64,000 bases of DNA from Caulobacter segnis ATCC 21756 (GTDB lineage Bacteria > Pseudomonadota > Alphaproteobacteria > Caulobacterales > Caulobacteraceae). Below, piece after piece: positions 20,702-32,044 of the stretch (positions are counted from its first letter, which is position 1; every line of letters begins with the position of its first letter). The position numbers were made by a program, and so were the translations under genes. The stretch lies in contig NC_014100.1 in NCBI RefSeq assembly GCF_000092285.1, positions 2,418,001-2,482,000 on the forward strand. Reading direction: 5' to 3'. The notes beneath the pieces are model-generated. The model was not told where the DNA came from and ran no database searches. It saw nothing but the letters and a program-made list of their open reading frames with translations.

Positions 20702-22756
20702 TCAACGGAAGGCGTACAGGGCGAAGGTCAGCAGGCCGGCGACGCCGAGCAGCATGACAAACGCGTAGTGGTAGACGTAACCGGTCTGCAGCTTGCCGGT
20801 GCGCTTGCCGACCTCATACGAGACCGCGCTGACGCCATCCGGGCCGAGGCCGTCGATGATCTTCTGGTCGCCGCCCTTCCAGAACAGGTCGCCGAGGAAC
20901 TTGGCCGCGCGCACGAAGGTGGCTTGGTACAGCTCGTCGAAGAACCACTTGTTGTAGAAGAAGACGTACAGCGGGCCCTTGCGCTCGGCCAGTTTCAGGC
21001 CCAGGCGCTCGTCGCCCTTGATCAGGTAGACGTAGACCGCGATCAGCAGGCCGACCAGCGAAGCGATCAGCGGGCTCCACTTCACCCAATCGGCGACTTC
21101 GTGCGCGTGGTGCAGCACTTGGTTGCTCGGGGCGGTGAAGATCGCGCCGCGCCAGAACTCTTCCTGGTGGTGGCCGACGAAGTAACCGTTGAACACGAAG
21201 CCGGCCGCGACGGCGCCGATCGACAGCACGACCAGCGGGAACAGCATCACCCACGGACTCTCGTGCGGCTTGTGGTCGTGACCGTGGCCGTGATCGTCGT
21301 GGGCGTGCGCATGGTCGTCATGACCATGAGCGTCGTGGCCGTGCGCGTCGTGAGCGTGGTGGTCGTCATGACCCCAGCGCGCCTTGCCGTTGAAGGTGAA
21401 GAAGGCCAGGCGCCACGAGTAGAACGAGGTTAGGCCCGCCACCAGGACGCCGATGACCCAGGCGAACATGGCGATCGAATTGTGACCACCCGCGGCGAAC
21501 GCCGCCTCGATGATGGTGTCCTTCGAGTAGAAGCCGGCGAAGCCCAGATGCAGCGGCGGGAAGCCGAGGCCCGTGATGGCGATCGTGCCGATCGTCATGG
21601 CGATGAAGGTCACCGGCAGCAGCTTGGCCAGCGCGCCGTAGCGACGCATGTCCTGCTCGTGGTGCATGCCGTGGATCACCGAACCGGCGCCCAGGAACAG
21701 CAACGCCTTGAAGAAGGCGTGGGTGAACAGGTGGAACATGGCCGCCTGATAGGCGCCGACGCCGGCCGCGAAGAACATGTAGCCCAGCTGCGAACAGGTC
21801 GAGTAGGCGATCACGCGCTTGATGTCGTTCTGGGTCAGGCCGACCGTGGCGGCGAACAGGGCCGTCACCGCGCCGATGACCGTGACGATGTTCTTGGCGA
21901 CGGGCGCGTATTCGAACATCGGCGACAGCAGGCACAGCATGTAGACGCCGGCGGTCACCATGGTGGCCGCGTGGATCAGGGCCGACACCGGGGTGGGGCC
22001 TTCCATGGCGTCCGGCAGCCAGGTGTGCAGGAAGAACTGCGCCGACTTGCCCATCGCGCCGATGAACAGCAGGAAGCAGGCGATATCCATCAGCGGCCAG
22101 ACGTGACCGGCGAATTCCCAGGTCTTGCCGGCGTTGGCCTGGATCATCGGGAACAGCTCGGCGAACTGGATCGTGCCGAACGCCCAGTAGGTCGTCATGA
22201 TGCCCAGGGCGAAGCCGAAGTCGCCGACGCGGTTGACCACGAAGGCCTTGATGGCGGCGGCGCTGGCCGAGGGCTTCTTGAACCAGAAGCCGATCAGCAG
22301 ATACGAGGCCAGGCCCACGCCCTCCCAGCCGAAGAACAGCTGCATAAAGTCGGCGGCGGTGACCAGCGACAGCATGGCGAAGGTGAACAGCGACAGGTAC
22401 GCGAAGAAGCGCGGCCGGCTGTCGTCCTCGGCCATGTAGCCCCAGGAATAGATGTGCACGAGGGCCGAGACCGTCGTGACCACGATCAGCATGGTCGCCG
22501 ACAGGGCGTCGATGCGGATCGACCAGTTGGCCTGGAAGTCGCCGATGTGGATGAACGGCAGCAGGTTGACCGTGAAGGCCTCCATGTGCCCCCAGGTCCA
22601 CTGGCTGAACGTGTACCAGGACAGCGCGCAGGACAGGATCAGCGCGCCGGTGGTGACCGACTGCGAAGCCACATCGCCGATGCGGCGGCCGAACAGGCCG
22701 GCGATGGCCGCGGCGATGATCGGCGCGAAAACGAGAATGGTGACAAGCGTCTGCAT
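20702..22756 (-). CDS. nuoL: NADH-quinone oxidoreductase subunit L
   Basis: Largest membrane subunit of complex I, 684 residues, with antiporter-like core and the C-terminal lateral helix. Motifs: [58 protein letters not shown] and [18 protein letters not shown]. An unusual loop at about residues 462-497 contains 16 histidines in repeats of HDAHGHD and HAHDD type, between core helices and the C-terminal region. The loop is low-complexity and could bind metal ions. The ATG at 22756 is the family start. Confidence 0.97.
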   Translation of the reverse strand: MQTLVTILVFAPIIAAAIAGLFGRRIGDVASQSVTTGALILSCALSWYTFSQWTWGHMEAFTVNLLPFIHIGDFQANWSIRIDALSATMLIVVTTVSALVHIYSWGYMAEDDSRPRFFAYLSLFTFAMLSLVTAADFMQLFFGWEGVGLASYLLIGFWFKKPSASAAAIKAFVVNRVGDFGFALGIMTTYWAFGTIQFAELFPMIQANAGKTWEFAGHVWPLMDIACFLLFIGAMGKSAQFFLHTWLPDAMEGPTPVSALIHAATMVTAGVYMLCLLSPMFEYAPVAKNIVTVIGAVTALFAATVGLTQNDIKRVIAYSTCSQLGYMFFAAGVGAYQAAMFHLFTHAFFKALLFLGAGSVIHGMHHEQDMRRYGALAKLLPVTFIAMTIGTIAITGLGFPPLHLGFAGFYSKDTIIEAAFAAGGHNSIAMFAWVIGVLVAGLTSFYSWRLAFFTFNGKARWGHDDHHAHDAHGHDAHGHDDHAHAHDDHGHGHDHKPHESPWVMLFPLVVLSIGAVAAGFVFNGYFVGHHQEEFWRGAIFTAPSNQVLHHAHEVADWVKWSPLIASLVGLLIAVYVYLIKGDERLGLKLAERKGPLYVFFYNKWFFDELYQATFVRAAKFLGDLFWKGGDQKIIDGLGPDGVSAVSYEVGKRTGKLQTGYVYHYAFVMLLGVAGLLTFALYAFR

Positions 22757-22764
22757 GACGTCGC

Positions 22765-23070
22765 TTAGCCCTTCATCATGCTGGCGTCGTCAACCGCGAT
22801 ATCGCCGCGGTTGCGGAAGAAGGTGACGAGGATCGCCAGACCCACGGCCGCCTCGGCGGCGGCCACGGTCAGCACGAACATGGCGAAGATCTGCCCCGCC
22901 ACGTCGTGCAGGTAGGCAGAGAACGCCACGAGATTGATGTTCACCGCCAGCAGGATCAGCTCGATCGACATCAGGATGACGATGATGTTCTTGCGGTTCA
23001 CGAAGATGCCGAAGACGCCGATCGTGAACAGGATCGCGGCGACGACGAGATAGTGCGGAAGGCCGATCAT
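22765..23070 (-). CDS. nuoK: NADH-quinone oxidoreductase subunit K
   Basis: Small complex I membrane subunit, 101 residues with three helices. [17 protein letters not shown] holds the conserved membrane glutamate, and [19 protein letters not shown] the second one. The ATG at 23070 overlaps the nuoJ stop (ATGA), so it is translationally coupled. Confidence 0.97.
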   Translation of the reverse strand: MIGLPHYLVVAAILFTIGVFGIFVNRKNIIVILMSIELILLAVNINLVAFSAYLHDVAGQIFAMFVLTVAAAEAAVGLAILVTFFRNRGDIAVDDASMMKG

Positions 23071-23684
23071 TCGGAGATCCCCTCACCCGGCTTGATCTGA
23101 ACCAGCGTCATGCCGGTCTTGGGCGTGCGGGCGACCTGCTTGCCGATGTCCTGGCGCTTGACGCCCGGCTTGTGGCGCAGGGTCAGGACGATGGCGCCGA
23201 TCATGGCGACCAGCAGCACCAGGCCCGCCAGTTGGAAGAAGAAGATGTAGTCGGTGTAGAGCACGCGACCGATCGCTTCGGTGTTCGGAACACCGCCGGG
23301 CGAGGCGTTCGGCAGACCGTTCTTGGCGGCCGCGCCGTTCGTGGCCACCGTCGCGGCGACGAAGATCATCTCCAGCGTCAGGATCCCACCGACCAGGCCG
23401 CCGATCGGCAGGTACTGAGCAAAGCCCTGACGAAGCTCGGCGAAGTCCACGTCCAGCATCATGACGACGAACAGGAACAGCACCGCGACCGCGCCCACAT
23501 AGACGACGATCAGCAGCATCGCCAAGAACTCCGCGCCCAACAGGACGAAGAGGCCGGCGGCCGAAAAGAAGGCGGTGATCAGGAAGAGCACCGAGTGCAC
23601 CGGGTTCCGGGCCGACACGACGAGAAGACCCGCCGCGATGGTCACGAAAGCCAGCAGATAGAAAGCGATCGCCTGCAAGGCCAT
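23067..23684 (-). CDS. nuoJ: NADH-quinone oxidoreductase subunit J
   Basis: Complex I membrane subunit, 205 residues with five helices. Family segments: [51 protein letters not shown] (the pi-bulge helix) and [23 protein letters not shown]. It is followed by a soluble tail. The ATG at 23684 is the family start. It lies about 83 bp downstream of nuoI and overlaps nuoK. Confidence 0.97.
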   Translation of the reverse strand: MALQAIAFYLLAFVTIAAGLLVVSARNPVHSVLFLITAFFSAAGLFVLLGAEFLAMLLIVVYVGAVAVLFLFVVMMLDVDFAELRQGFAQYLPIGGLVGGILTLEMIFVAATVATNGAAAKNGLPNASPGGVPNTEAIGRVLYTDYIFFFQLAGLVLLVAMIGAIVLTLRHKPGVKRQDIGKQVARTPKTGMTLVQIKPGEGISE

Positions 23685-23767
23685 TGGCCCAGGTGCTCCC
23701 CTGAAAACTTAAAGTCCAATGACGGCTCGCCGGACGACGCGCCGCCTCCTAGGATTCGGCCCCGTCT

Positions 23768-24259
23768 TTAGCGGTAGGGCGCGTCCAACTCCAGATTCTT
23801 CGCGATCAGGCGCTCCCAGCGGTCGCCGTTATCGAGAAGACGTTCCTTGTCGTAGTAGAGCTCTTCGCGGGTCTCGGTCGCGAACTCGATGTTCGGGCCT
23901 TCCACGATGGCGTCGACCGGGCAGGCCTCCTGGCACAGGCCGCAGTAGATGCACTTGACCATGTCGATGTCGTAGCGGGTCGTCCGGCGGCTGCCGTCCT
24001 CGCGCGGCTCGGCTTCGATCGTGATGGCCTGTGCCGGGCAAACCGCTTCACACAGCTTGCAGGCGATGCAGCGCTCTTCGCCCGACGGATAGCGACGCAG
24101 GGCGTGCTCGCCGCGGAAGCGAGGCGACTGCGGGTTGCGCTCGTTCGGATAGATCACGGTCTTCTTCGGCGCGACCATGTACTTCATGGCCAGGCCGAAC
24201 GCGCCCGCGAAGTCCAAGAGGGCAGCGCCCTTGACCGCCTGAGTGATGCGCTGGAACAC
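23768..24259 (-). CDS. nuoI: NADH-quinone oxidoreductase subunit I
   Basis: Complex I subunit of the Q-module carrying clusters N6a and N6b. 163 residues with two 4Fe-4S motifs, [15 protein letters not shown] and [15 protein letters not shown], which pass electrons to NuoB. GTG start at 24259, supported by TTAGGAGAG as ribosome binding site and by the family N-terminus [16 protein letters not shown]. It lies 10 bp after a small lipoprotein gene inside the nuo cluster. Confidence 0.97.
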   Translation of the reverse strand: MFQRITQAVKGAALLDFAGAFGLAMKYMVAPKKTVIYPNERNPQSPRFRGEHALRRYPSGEERCIACKLCEAVCPAQAITIEAEPREDGSRRTTRYDIDMVKCIYCGLCQEACPVDAIVEGPNIEFATETREELYYDKERLLDNGDRWERLIAKNLELDAPYR

Positions 24260-24269
24260 CAGAGCTCTC

Positions 24270-24494
24270 CTAACACTTTTCCTTAGGGAAGGGACGGACG
24301 TCCCTGCCCTGCTCTTTCTGCTGCCGCCTCACGGTCTGCTCGAGGACGCACTTCTTGGTCTTGGCGTCTTCCTTGCGACGCGCCTCGACCTTGTCCTCCA
24401 GCGTCCGCTGTGGCGGTCGCGGAATATTCGGCCCCCAGGTCGAACAACCGGCCAGAAGGCCGACCATCGCAATCCCGAGGAGACCCCGCGTCAT
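24270..24494 (-). CDS. Small predicted lipoprotein inside the nuo operon
   Basis: 74 residues with a lipoprotein signal peptide: [13 protein letters not shown] followed by lipobox LAGC, lipidated Cys17. The mature part is very basic and acidic ([17 protein letters not shown]) and has two further cysteines, near residue 49 and at the C-terminus. I do not recognise a family. The ATG overlaps the stop of the preceding lipoprotein gene (ATGA), and nuoI starts 10 bp later, so it is translated with complex I genes. Whether it is part of complex I is unknown. Confidence 0.75.
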   Translation of the reverse strand: MTRGLLGIAMVGLLAGCSTWGPNIPRPPQRTLEDKVEARRKEDAKTKKCVLEQTVRRQQKEQGRDVRPFPKEKC

Positions 24495-24730
24495 TTCCCG
24501 GCCCGGGGAATGACGCAGGTGTAGTTCGACAGCTGGGCCGGATCACCGCCGTCCTGCTTGGACTGGATGATCCCACCGTCGGCCTTGCACTTGTCGCCCG
24601 CGCGCCGCAGGTCGTCGTAGCTGACGACCCCGTCGCCCAGGGAGTACGAGCGGTCCGGCGCCGTGACGGCCTGACAGGCCGCCAAGGTCAGGCCGCTCAG
24701 GCCCAGGGCGATCAGCGCGCTCCCGCGCAT
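24491..24730 (-). CDS. Small predicted lipoprotein inside the nuo operon
   Basis: 79 residues. Signal peptide [15 protein letters not shown] with lipobox LAAC (Cys19), then a short periplasmic or membrane-anchored domain with two cysteines (KCKADGG and YTCVIPRAG) that could form a disulfide. No known family recognised. The ATG overlaps the nuoH stop (ATGA) and its own stop overlaps the next lipoprotein start, a tight coupling nuoH-lipoprotein-lipoprotein-nuoI. Confidence 0.75.
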   Translation of the reverse strand: MRGSALIALGLSGLTLAACQAVTAPDRSYSLGDGVVSYDDLRRAGDKCKADGGIIQSKQDGGDPAQLSNYTCVIPRAGK

Positions 24731-25797
24731 CAGGCGCCCGGACCGAACACGCGCCAGGCGGCGACCGCGGCGACCAGCACCAGCGACGTCGGCAGGAACA
24801 CCTTCCAGCCCAGACGCATCAGTTGATCGTAGCGGTAGCGGGGCACGATGGCCTTCGCCATGGCGAACATGAAGAACCAGAAGACGATCTTGGCGTAGAA
24901 CACCAAGGCCAGCAGCAGGTTGACCAGGAACGGCGGCGGCCAGCCGGCGGTGAAGCCGATCGGGAAGCCCGGGTTCCAGCCGCCGAAGAACAGCACGCTG
25001 ATCATGGCGCACATCAGAACGATGTTCGAATACTCGGCCACCATGAACAGCAGGTACGGGGTCGAGCTGTACTCGACCTGGTAACCGGCCACGAGTTCGG
25101 ATTCAGCTTCGGGAAGGTCGAACGGCGGACGGTTCGTCTCGGCGAGGCCCGAGATGTAGAACATGCCCATGGCCACGACCATGACCGGCAGCAGGATGAT
25201 GTTCTGCAGGCCCGCGCCGCCAAAGACGTTCCAGTTCCAGAACCAGCCCGACTGCTTCTCGACGATGGTCGACAGGTTCATCGAACCGGCCAGCAGGATC
25301 ACCGTGATGATGATCAGGCCGATCGAGACTTCGTACGACACCATCTGCGCCGCCGAGCGCAGCGCGCCCAGGAACGGGTACTTCGAGTTCGAAGCCCAGC
25401 CCCCCATGATGATGCCATAGACGCCCAGCGAGCTCATCGCCAGCAGGTAGAGGATGCCGACGTTGAGGTTCGAGACGACCCAGCCCGGCGCGAACGGCAC
25501 CACGGCCCAACCGACGAAGCCCAGGATCAGGCTGATCAACGGGGCCAGGATGAAGACCACCTTGTCGGCGCCGGCCGGGATCACGATCTCCTTCAGCACA
25601 AACTTGAAGAAGTCGGCGAAGGACTGCAGCAGGCCGAAAGGACCAACGACGTTGGGGCCTTTGCGCATCTGGACGCCGGCCCAGATCTTGCGGTCGGCCA
25701 GCAGCAGGAAGGCCAGGCTCAGAAGAACCCAGATCACGACCAGCAGGATGCCGCCGGTCGTCAGGCCAAACCAGAGAAGCGGATTGGTCGAGTCCAC
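24730..25797 (-). CDS. nuoH: NADH-quinone oxidoreductase subunit H
   Basis: Complex I membrane subunit forming the quinone chamber, 355 residues with eight or nine helices. Hallmarks are [40 protein letters not shown], the acidic loop [20 protein letters not shown] and [16 protein letters not shown] start at 25797, 3 bp after the nuoG stop, with GGAGT upstream as ribosome binding site. Confidence 0.97.
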   Translation of the reverse strand: MDSTNPLLWFGLTTGGILLVVIWVLLSLAFLLLADRKIWAGVQMRKGPNVVGPFGLLQSFADFFKFVLKEIVIPAGADKVVFILAPLISLILGFVGWAVVPFAPGWVVSNLNVGILYLLAMSSLGVYGIIMGGWASNSKYPFLGALRSAAQMVSYEVSIGLIIITVILLAGSMNLSTIVEKQSGWFWNWNVFGGAGLQNIILLPVMVVAMGMFYISGLAETNRPPFDLPEAESELVAGYQVEYSSTPYLLFMVAEYSNIVLMCAMISVLFFGGWNPGFPIGFTAGWPPPFLVNLLLALVFYAKIVFWFFMFAMAKAIVPRYRYDQLMRLGWKVFLPTSLVLVAAVAAWRVFGPGA

Positions 25798-25800
25798 GAT

Positions 25801-27864
25801 TTACTCCGCGGCGATCTTGGCGGCGCCGGAAGCCACGGCCGCGCATTCGGCCATGGTCACGCTGGCGCGCGCGATGGGATTGGTCAGGTGGAAGGCCTTG
25901 ATCGGGCTCTCGAACGGCGCGTCCGAGGCCTCGCCGGCGCCGCCCAGGGCCCCGACGTCGAACGACGTGGCGACCGAGCCCGGCGCGTAGTCGATCTGGC
26001 CGAAGGTCGGGTGGTCGGCGAAAAGCTTGGCGCGCAGTTGGTCCAGGCTGTCATAGGGCAGCTTGTGGCCGAGAACTTCGGACAGCGCCCGCAGGATCGA
26101 CCAGTCTTCCTTGGCCTCGCCCTTCGGGAACACCGCGCGCTTGCCCATCTGAACGCGACCTTCGAGGTTCACGTAGAGGCCGTTCTTCTCGGTGTAGGCC
26201 GCACCCGGCAGGATCACGTCGGCCTTGTGCGCGCCGGCGTCGCCGTGCGTGCCGAGGTAGATCTTGAAGGCGCCGGTGGCGGCGGTCTCGCACTCGTCGG
26301 CGCCCAGCAGGAACAGGACGTCCAGAGCGCCCGGCTTCAGCATGTCGGCGGTCGATAGACCGCCCTCGGCCGGGACGAAGCCCATGTCGAGGCCAGCGAC
26401 GCGCGCGGCGGCGGTGTGCAGGACGTTCCAGCCGTTCCAACCCTCGCGGACGACCTTCATCGTCTTGGCGAGACCCGCGGCGGCCTTGAGGATCGCCGCG
26501 CCGTCGGCGCGGGCGAGAGCGCCCTGGCCGATGATGATGGCGGGACGCTCGGCGGCCTTCAGCGCGGCGACGAAGTCGCTCTTGCTCTTGGCCAGGCCCG
26601 ACAGCGTCTGAGCGCCGGCGCCCAGATAGTCGTAGCCGAAGGTCAGGTCGGCTTGCTCGCCGATCACGCCGAAGCGGGTCTTGCCGGCGATCCACTGCTT
26701 GCGGAAGCGGGCGTTCAGCACCGACGCTTCGACGCGCGGATTGGCGCCGACGAACAGCACCACGTCGGCGTTCTCGATGCCGGCGATCGTGGAGTTGAAC
26801 AGCCAGCTCTCGCGCGGACCGTAACCCAGAGCCGCGCCGTCTTGGCGGCTGTCGAGGTTCTTCACGCCCAGGGCGGTGAAGAGGTCCTTGGTCGCCTTCA
26901 GGCTTTCGGCGTCTTGCAGGTCGCCAGCGATCACGCCGATGCGCTCGGGCTTGGCCGCCTTGATCTTGCCGGCGACGGCCGCGAAGGCCTCGGCCCAGGT
27001 GGCCGGCTTCAGCTTGCCGTCGGCGCTACGAACATACGGACGATCCAGGCGCTGGCGCTGCAGGCCATCGACCGCGTAGCGAGTCTTGTCCGAGATCCAC
27101 TCTTCGTTGACGTCCTCGTTGACGCGCGGCAGCACGCGCAGCACGGCGGCGCCGCGGGCGTCGACCCGGATGGCCGAGCCCAGAGCGTCCATGACGTCGA
27201 CGCTCTCGGTCTTCTTCAGCTCCCAGGGGCGCGCCTCGAACGCGTAGGGCTTCGAGGTCAGGGCGCCGACCGGGCAGAGGTCGATGACATTGGCGCTGAG
27301 CTCCGACGTCACCGCCGCGCCCAGATAGGTCGTGATTTCAACGTCTTCGCCGCGCGAGATCAGGCCGATTTCCGGCGAGCCGGCGACCTCGGTGATGAAG
27401 CGGACGCAGCGCGTGCATTGGATGCAGCGCGTCATCACGGTCTTGATCAGCGGGCCCATGGCCTTTTCTTCGACCGCGCGCTTGTTCTCTTCGTAGCGGC
27501 TGTCGTCGCGGCCATAGCCCATGGCTTGGTCCTGCAGGTCGCACTCGCCGCCCTGGTCGCAGATCGGGCAATCCAGCGGGTGGTTGATGAGCAGGAACTC
27601 CATCACCCCTTCGCGAGCCTTCTTGACCATCGGAGTCTTGGTGAAGATCTCCTGGCCCTCGGCGGCCGGAAGCGCGCAGGAAGCCTGGGGCTTCGGCGGG
27701 CCGGGCTTCACCTCGACGAGGCACATCCGGCAGTTGCCGGCGATGGACAGGCGTTCGTGGTAGCAGAAGCGCGGGATTTCCTCACCGGCCAGTTCCGCGA
27801 CCTGCAGAACCGTCATGCCGGGTTCGAACTCGACTTCGACGCCATTGACCTTGGCGATAGCCAT
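25801..27864 (-). CDS. nuoG: NADH-quinone oxidoreductase subunit G
   Basis: Large peripheral subunit of complex I (N-module), 687 residues. The 2Fe-2S ferredoxin domain has Cys34, Cys45 and Cys48 plus a later Cys (QASCALP). A His/Cys cluster site HPLDCPICDQGGECDLQ and a 4Fe-4S site CIQCTRCVRF follow. The C-terminal two thirds is a molybdopterin oxidoreductase-like domain without obvious cofactor ligands, as in mitochondrial-type NuoG. Start ATG at 27864, 5 bp after nuoF. Confidence 0.97.
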   Translation of the reverse strand: MAIAKVNGVEVEFEPGMTVLQVAELAGEEIPRFCYHERLSIAGNCRMCLVEVKPGPPKPQASCALPAAEGQEIFTKTPMVKKAREGVMEFLLINHPLDCPICDQGGECDLQDQAMGYGRDDSRYEENKRAVEEKAMGPLIKTVMTRCIQCTRCVRFITEVAGSPEIGLISRGEDVEITTYLGAAVTSELSANVIDLCPVGALTSKPYAFEARPWELKKTESVDVMDALGSAIRVDARGAAVLRVLPRVNEDVNEEWISDKTRYAVDGLQRQRLDRPYVRSADGKLKPATWAEAFAAVAGKIKAAKPERIGVIAGDLQDAESLKATKDLFTALGVKNLDSRQDGAALGYGPRESWLFNSTIAGIENADVVLFVGANPRVEASVLNARFRKQWIAGKTRFGVIGEQADLTFGYDYLGAGAQTLSGLAKSKSDFVAALKAAERPAIIIGQGALARADGAAILKAAAGLAKTMKVVREGWNGWNVLHTAAARVAGLDMGFVPAEGGLSTADMLKPGALDVLFLLGADECETAATGAFKIYLGTHGDAGAHKADVILPGAAYTEKNGLYVNLEGRVQMGKRAVFPKGEAKEDWSILRALSEVLGHKLPYDSLDQLRAKLFADHPTFGQIDYAPGSVATSFDVGALGGAGEASDAPFESPIKAFHLTNPIARASVTMAECAAVASGAAKIAAE

Positions 27865-27869
27865 TCTTG

Positions 27870-29189
<1,320 letters not shown>

Positions 29190-29192
29190 GAC

Positions 29193-29456
29193 TCAGCTTT
29201 GCGGATCGAATGGATGGGCGCGCACATAGCGCGTCCGACGAAGGATGACATAGGCGAAAAGCGACCAACCCACGCCAATCGTGACGAGGCCGGCCCAAGC
29301 CGCCCAAAACGGTGCGCCCTGAACGGAGCGGCCCCAGATCAAGAGCAGCGCGCCGACGAGGCAGGCCAGGAGACCCAGGCCGCGCTCGCGGCGGCCCACG
29401 CTCTTGACCGTGTTGAAATAGGCCGTCCGACGGGCGTCGAGAGCATTGTCGGTCAC
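29193..29456 (-). CDS. Small membrane protein between nuoE and nuoF
   Basis: 87 residues, two predicted helices: GLGLLACLVGALLLIWG and WAAWAGLVTIGVGWSLFAYVI. It has a basic N-terminus and the tail RRTRYVRAHPFDPQS. GTG start at 29456 overlapping the preceding stop (GTGA); a longer reading would lack membrane character at its N-terminus. No family recognised. Position inside nuo suggests an accessory or assembly role for complex I, which is inference only. Confidence 0.7.
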   Translation of the reverse strand: MTDNALDARRTAYFNTVKSVGRRERGLGLLACLVGALLLIWGRSVQGAPFWAAWAGLVTIGVGWSLFAYVILRRTRYVRAHPFDPQS

Positions 29457-29677
29457 GACGCGCCCTCCTCGCCCTTGGCCGCGCGCATCCAGCCCAGGAT
29501 GAACCAGACGTGCGAGCCCAGGCCGGCGACGATCGCGCCCAGGAAGACCAGCCGCAGCCAGTCGATCCGGAGCGACACCGCGCCGTAGATCGAGACGCCG
29601 GCCAGCACGAAGCACACCGCGTTGATGACGAGCATCGCGGTCAGGCGCTTCTTCTGGAGGGCGGCGTCAGCGGTCAT
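29453..29677 (-). CDS. Small membrane protein between nuoE and nuoF
   Basis: 74 residues, two predicted helices: LTAMLVINAVCFVLAGVSIYGAV and LVFLGAIVAGLGSHVWFILGW. It starts 1 bp after the nuoE stop with ATG at 29677, and its stop overlaps the next small membrane protein gene. I do not recognise the family. The two adjacent genes have similar size and topology and may act as a pair. Confidence 0.7.
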   Translation of the reverse strand: MTADAALQKKRLTAMLVINAVCFVLAGVSIYGAVSLRIDWLRLVFLGAIVAGLGSHVWFILGWMRAAKGEEGAS

Positions 29678-29678
29678 G

Positions 29679-30368
29679 TCAGGCTGCCGGCTCCGACTTG
29701 GCCTTCGAGGCCTTGGGCTTCTCGGGCAGGTTCGGTATCTTGATCTTCTTGGCGGCCGAGCCGTCGTACAGCTTCGGGTCCGTCAGGGTTTGGATCTTGC
29801 CCTTCGGCTCCGAGGCCACGCGGCCGTCATAGCTGCCCGGCTTAGGCGACTTGCCGGCGGCAAAGTCGTCCAGGATCTGGGCTAGGCTCTCCGGCGTCAG
29901 GTCTTCGTAATAGTAGTCGTTGATCGCGGCCATCGGGGCGTTGCAGCACGCGCCCAGGCACTCGACCTCTTCCCAGCTGAACTTGCCGTCGGCCGAGACA
30001 TGGTTGGCCTCGCCGATCTTGTCCTTCAGCACCGCCTTCAGATCCAGCGCGCCGCGCAGCTGGCAGGGCGTGGTGCCGCAAAGCTGCACGAAGGCGACCT
30101 TGCCGACCGGCTGCAGCTGGAACATCACGTAGAATGTGGCCACTTCCAGAACGCGGATGACCGGCATCTCGAGCTGCTTGGCGATCTCCTGGATCGCGGG
30201 CTCGGAGATCCAGCCTTCCTGCTTCTGGGCCAGCCACAGCATCGGGATCACCGCCGACTGCTTGCGGGCGGCGGGATACTTGGCTTTCCACCAGTCGGCC
30301 TTGGCCTGGCTTTCCTTCGAGAAGGTGAAGCTGGCGGGCTGTTCCTTGGCGAGACGACGTACGCTCAT
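29679..30368 (-). CDS. nuoE: NADH-quinone oxidoreductase subunit E
   Basis: 2Fe-2S (N1a) subunit of the N-module, 229 residues. The thioredoxin-like cluster domain has CGTTPCQLRG and CLGACCNAPM providing four cysteines. The C-terminus beyond about residue 170 is extended and Lys/Pro/Ala-rich. ATG at 30368 overlaps the stop of the SnoaL-like gene (ATGA). Confidence 0.96.
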   Translation of the reverse strand: MSVRRLAKEQPASFTFSKESQAKADWWKAKYPAARKQSAVIPMLWLAQKQEGWISEPAIQEIAKQLEMPVIRVLEVATFYVMFQLQPVGKVAFVQLCGTTPCQLRGALDLKAVLKDKIGEANHVSADGKFSWEEVECLGACCNAPMAAINDYYYEDLTPESLAQILDDFAAGKSPKPGSYDGRVASEPKGKIQTLTDPKLYDGSAAKKIKIPNLPEKPKASKAKSEPAA

Positions 30369-30697
30369 CGGGCGAAATCCACGCGGGCGATCTTGTCGCC
30401 GTTGAAGGTGTAGATGGCGGCGACCTCGAACACGGGGTCGCCATTGCCGCGGTCGACGCGCTCGTGATCGATCACGTTCGAGCCGACCACGATGCGGTTC
30501 AGCAGCTGGGCCTTATTGTTCGGAAAGTCTGAAAAGACCTTTTCGTACCAGGCCCGGTAAGCCTCGATGCCCGTGCGCGCGACGTCGCCGTTCAGGCCGC
30601 CCACGACCACGTCGTCGGCGAAGTGGGCGCAGTGCCCGTCCAGGTCCTGGGCGTTGTAGGCGTCGAGCTGCGCCTGGGCGATATCAGCCAGGCTCAA
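30365..30697 (-). CDS. SnoaL/NTF2-like protein in the nuo operon
   Basis: 110 residues of the nuclear transport factor 2 cone fold: [20 protein letters not shown], then [23 protein letters not shown] and a C-terminal sheet ending [16 protein letters not shown]. Such proteins are isomerases, hydrolases or binding proteins, and no specific function can be assigned. TTG start at 30697, overlapping the nuoD stop (TTGA) and preceded by GGGGAG. Its own stop overlaps nuoE. The tight coupling suggests co-expression with complex I. Confidence 0.8.
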   Translation of the reverse strand: MSLADIAQAQLDAYNAQDLDGHCAHFADDVVVGGLNGDVARTGIEAYRAWYEKVFSDFPNNKAQLLNRIVVGSNVIDHERVDRGNGDPVFEVAAIYTFNGDKIARVDFAR

Positions 30698-31944
30698 CGG
30701 TCGATCTCCCCGAACACGATATCCAGCGAGCCCAGGATGGCCGAGACGTCAGCCAGCTGGTGGCCGCGGTTCATCCAGTCCATGGCCGCCAAGTGCGGGA
30801 AGCCCGGCGCGCGAATCTTGCAGCGGTATGGCTTGTTGGTGCCGTCCGACACCACGAACACGCCGAACTCGCCCTTCGGGGCCTCGACGCAGGCGTAGAC
30901 CTCGCCTTCCGGCGTCTTGAAGCCCTCGGTGTAGAGCTTGAAGTGGTGGATCAGCGCTTCCATCGAGCGCTTCATCTCGGCGCGACGCGGCGGCGAGACC
31001 TTGTTGTCTTCCGACAGCACCGGACCGTGCGTCTTGCGCAACATCTCACAGGCCTGGCGGATGATCTTGGTCGACTCGCGCATCTCCTGCATCCGGCAGA
31101 GATAGCGATCGTAGCAGTCGCCGTTCTTGCCCAGCGGGATGTCGAACTCGAAGTCGTTGTAGTTCTCGTAGGGCTGGCTGCGGCGCAGGTCCCAGGCGAT
31201 GCCCGAACCGCGCACCATCACGCCCGAGAAGCCCCAGTCGATCGCTTCTTCCTTGGTCACGACGCCGATATCGACGTTGCGCTGCTTGAAGATGCGGTTG
31301 TCGGTGATCAGGCCTTCGATGTCGTCGCAGATCTTGGGGAACGCCTTGGCCCAGGCGTCGATGTCCTCGATCAGTTCCGGCGGCAGGTCTTGGTGCACGC
31401 CGCCCGGACGGAAGTAGTTGGAGTGCAGGCGAGCGCCGCAGGCGCGCTCGTAGAACACCATCAGCTTCTCGCGCTCCTCGAAGCCCCAGAGCGGCGGCGT
31501 CAGGGCGCCGACGTCCATGGCCTGGGTCGTCACGTTCAGCAGGTGGTTCAGGATCCGGCCGATTTCCGAATAGAGCACGCGGATGATCTGGCCGCGGATC
31601 GGCACTTCGACGCCGAGCAGCTTCTCGATGGCCAGGCAGAAGGCGTGCTCCTGGTTCATCGGCGCCACGTAGTCGAGGCGGTCGAAGTACGGGATGTTCT
31701 GCAGGTAGGTGCGCGCTTCCATCAGCTTCTCGGTGCCGCGATGCAGCAGGCCGATGTGCGGATCGACGCGTTCGACGATTTCGCCGTCCAGCTCCAGCAC
31801 CAGACGCAGCACGCCGTGCGCGGCCGGGTGTTGCGGGCCGAAGTTGATGTTGAACTTGCGGACAGGCGTCTCCGGAATGGCCGGAGCCGTCGCCTCGTCT
31901 CGGAAGTAGTCGGTCGCCGCGGCGGGCGAGTTCGTGCCGGTCAT
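30694..31944 (-). CDS. nuoD: NADH-quinone oxidoreductase subunit D
   Basis: 49-kDa Q-module subunit of complex I, 416 residues. Motifs: [36 protein letters not shown] (quinone-site histidine), [17 protein letters not shown] and the C-terminal DIVFGEIDR. Separate from nuoC, unlike the fused gene of E. coli. ATG at 31944. A 100-bp gap to nuoC holds no obvious feature. Confidence 0.97.
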   Translation of the reverse strand: MTGTNSPAAATDYFRDEATAPAIPETPVRKFNINFGPQHPAAHGVLRLVLELDGEIVERVDPHIGLLHRGTEKLMEARTYLQNIPYFDRLDYVAPMNQEHAFCLAIEKLLGVEVPIRGQIIRVLYSEIGRILNHLLNVTTQAMDVGALTPPLWGFEEREKLMVFYERACGARLHSNYFRPGGVHQDLPPELIEDIDAWAKAFPKICDDIEGLITDNRIFKQRNVDIGVVTKEEAIDWGFSGVMVRGSGIAWDLRRSQPYENYNDFEFDIPLGKNGDCYDRYLCRMQEMRESTKIIRQACEMLRKTHGPVLSEDNKVSPPRRAEMKRSMEALIHHFKLYTEGFKTPEGEVYACVEAPKGEFGVFVVSDGTNKPYRCKIRAPGFPHLAAMDWMNRGHQLADVSAILGSLDIVFGEIDR

Positions 31945-32044
31945 GGCTACGGACCTTCGTTACACTGTTCCATGCCAGAGCTGGCGATCGGCCAATCCCG
32001 GCAAGTGATCTTGGAGCCCGACGTCGTCGACGCCGGCTCCAGCC

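Noticed and set aside
24491..25012. 173-codon frame extending the second small lipoprotein upstream
   Set aside because: The extension lies in the nuoH reading region and hides the lipoprotein signal; the ATG at 24730 overlaps the nuoH stop.
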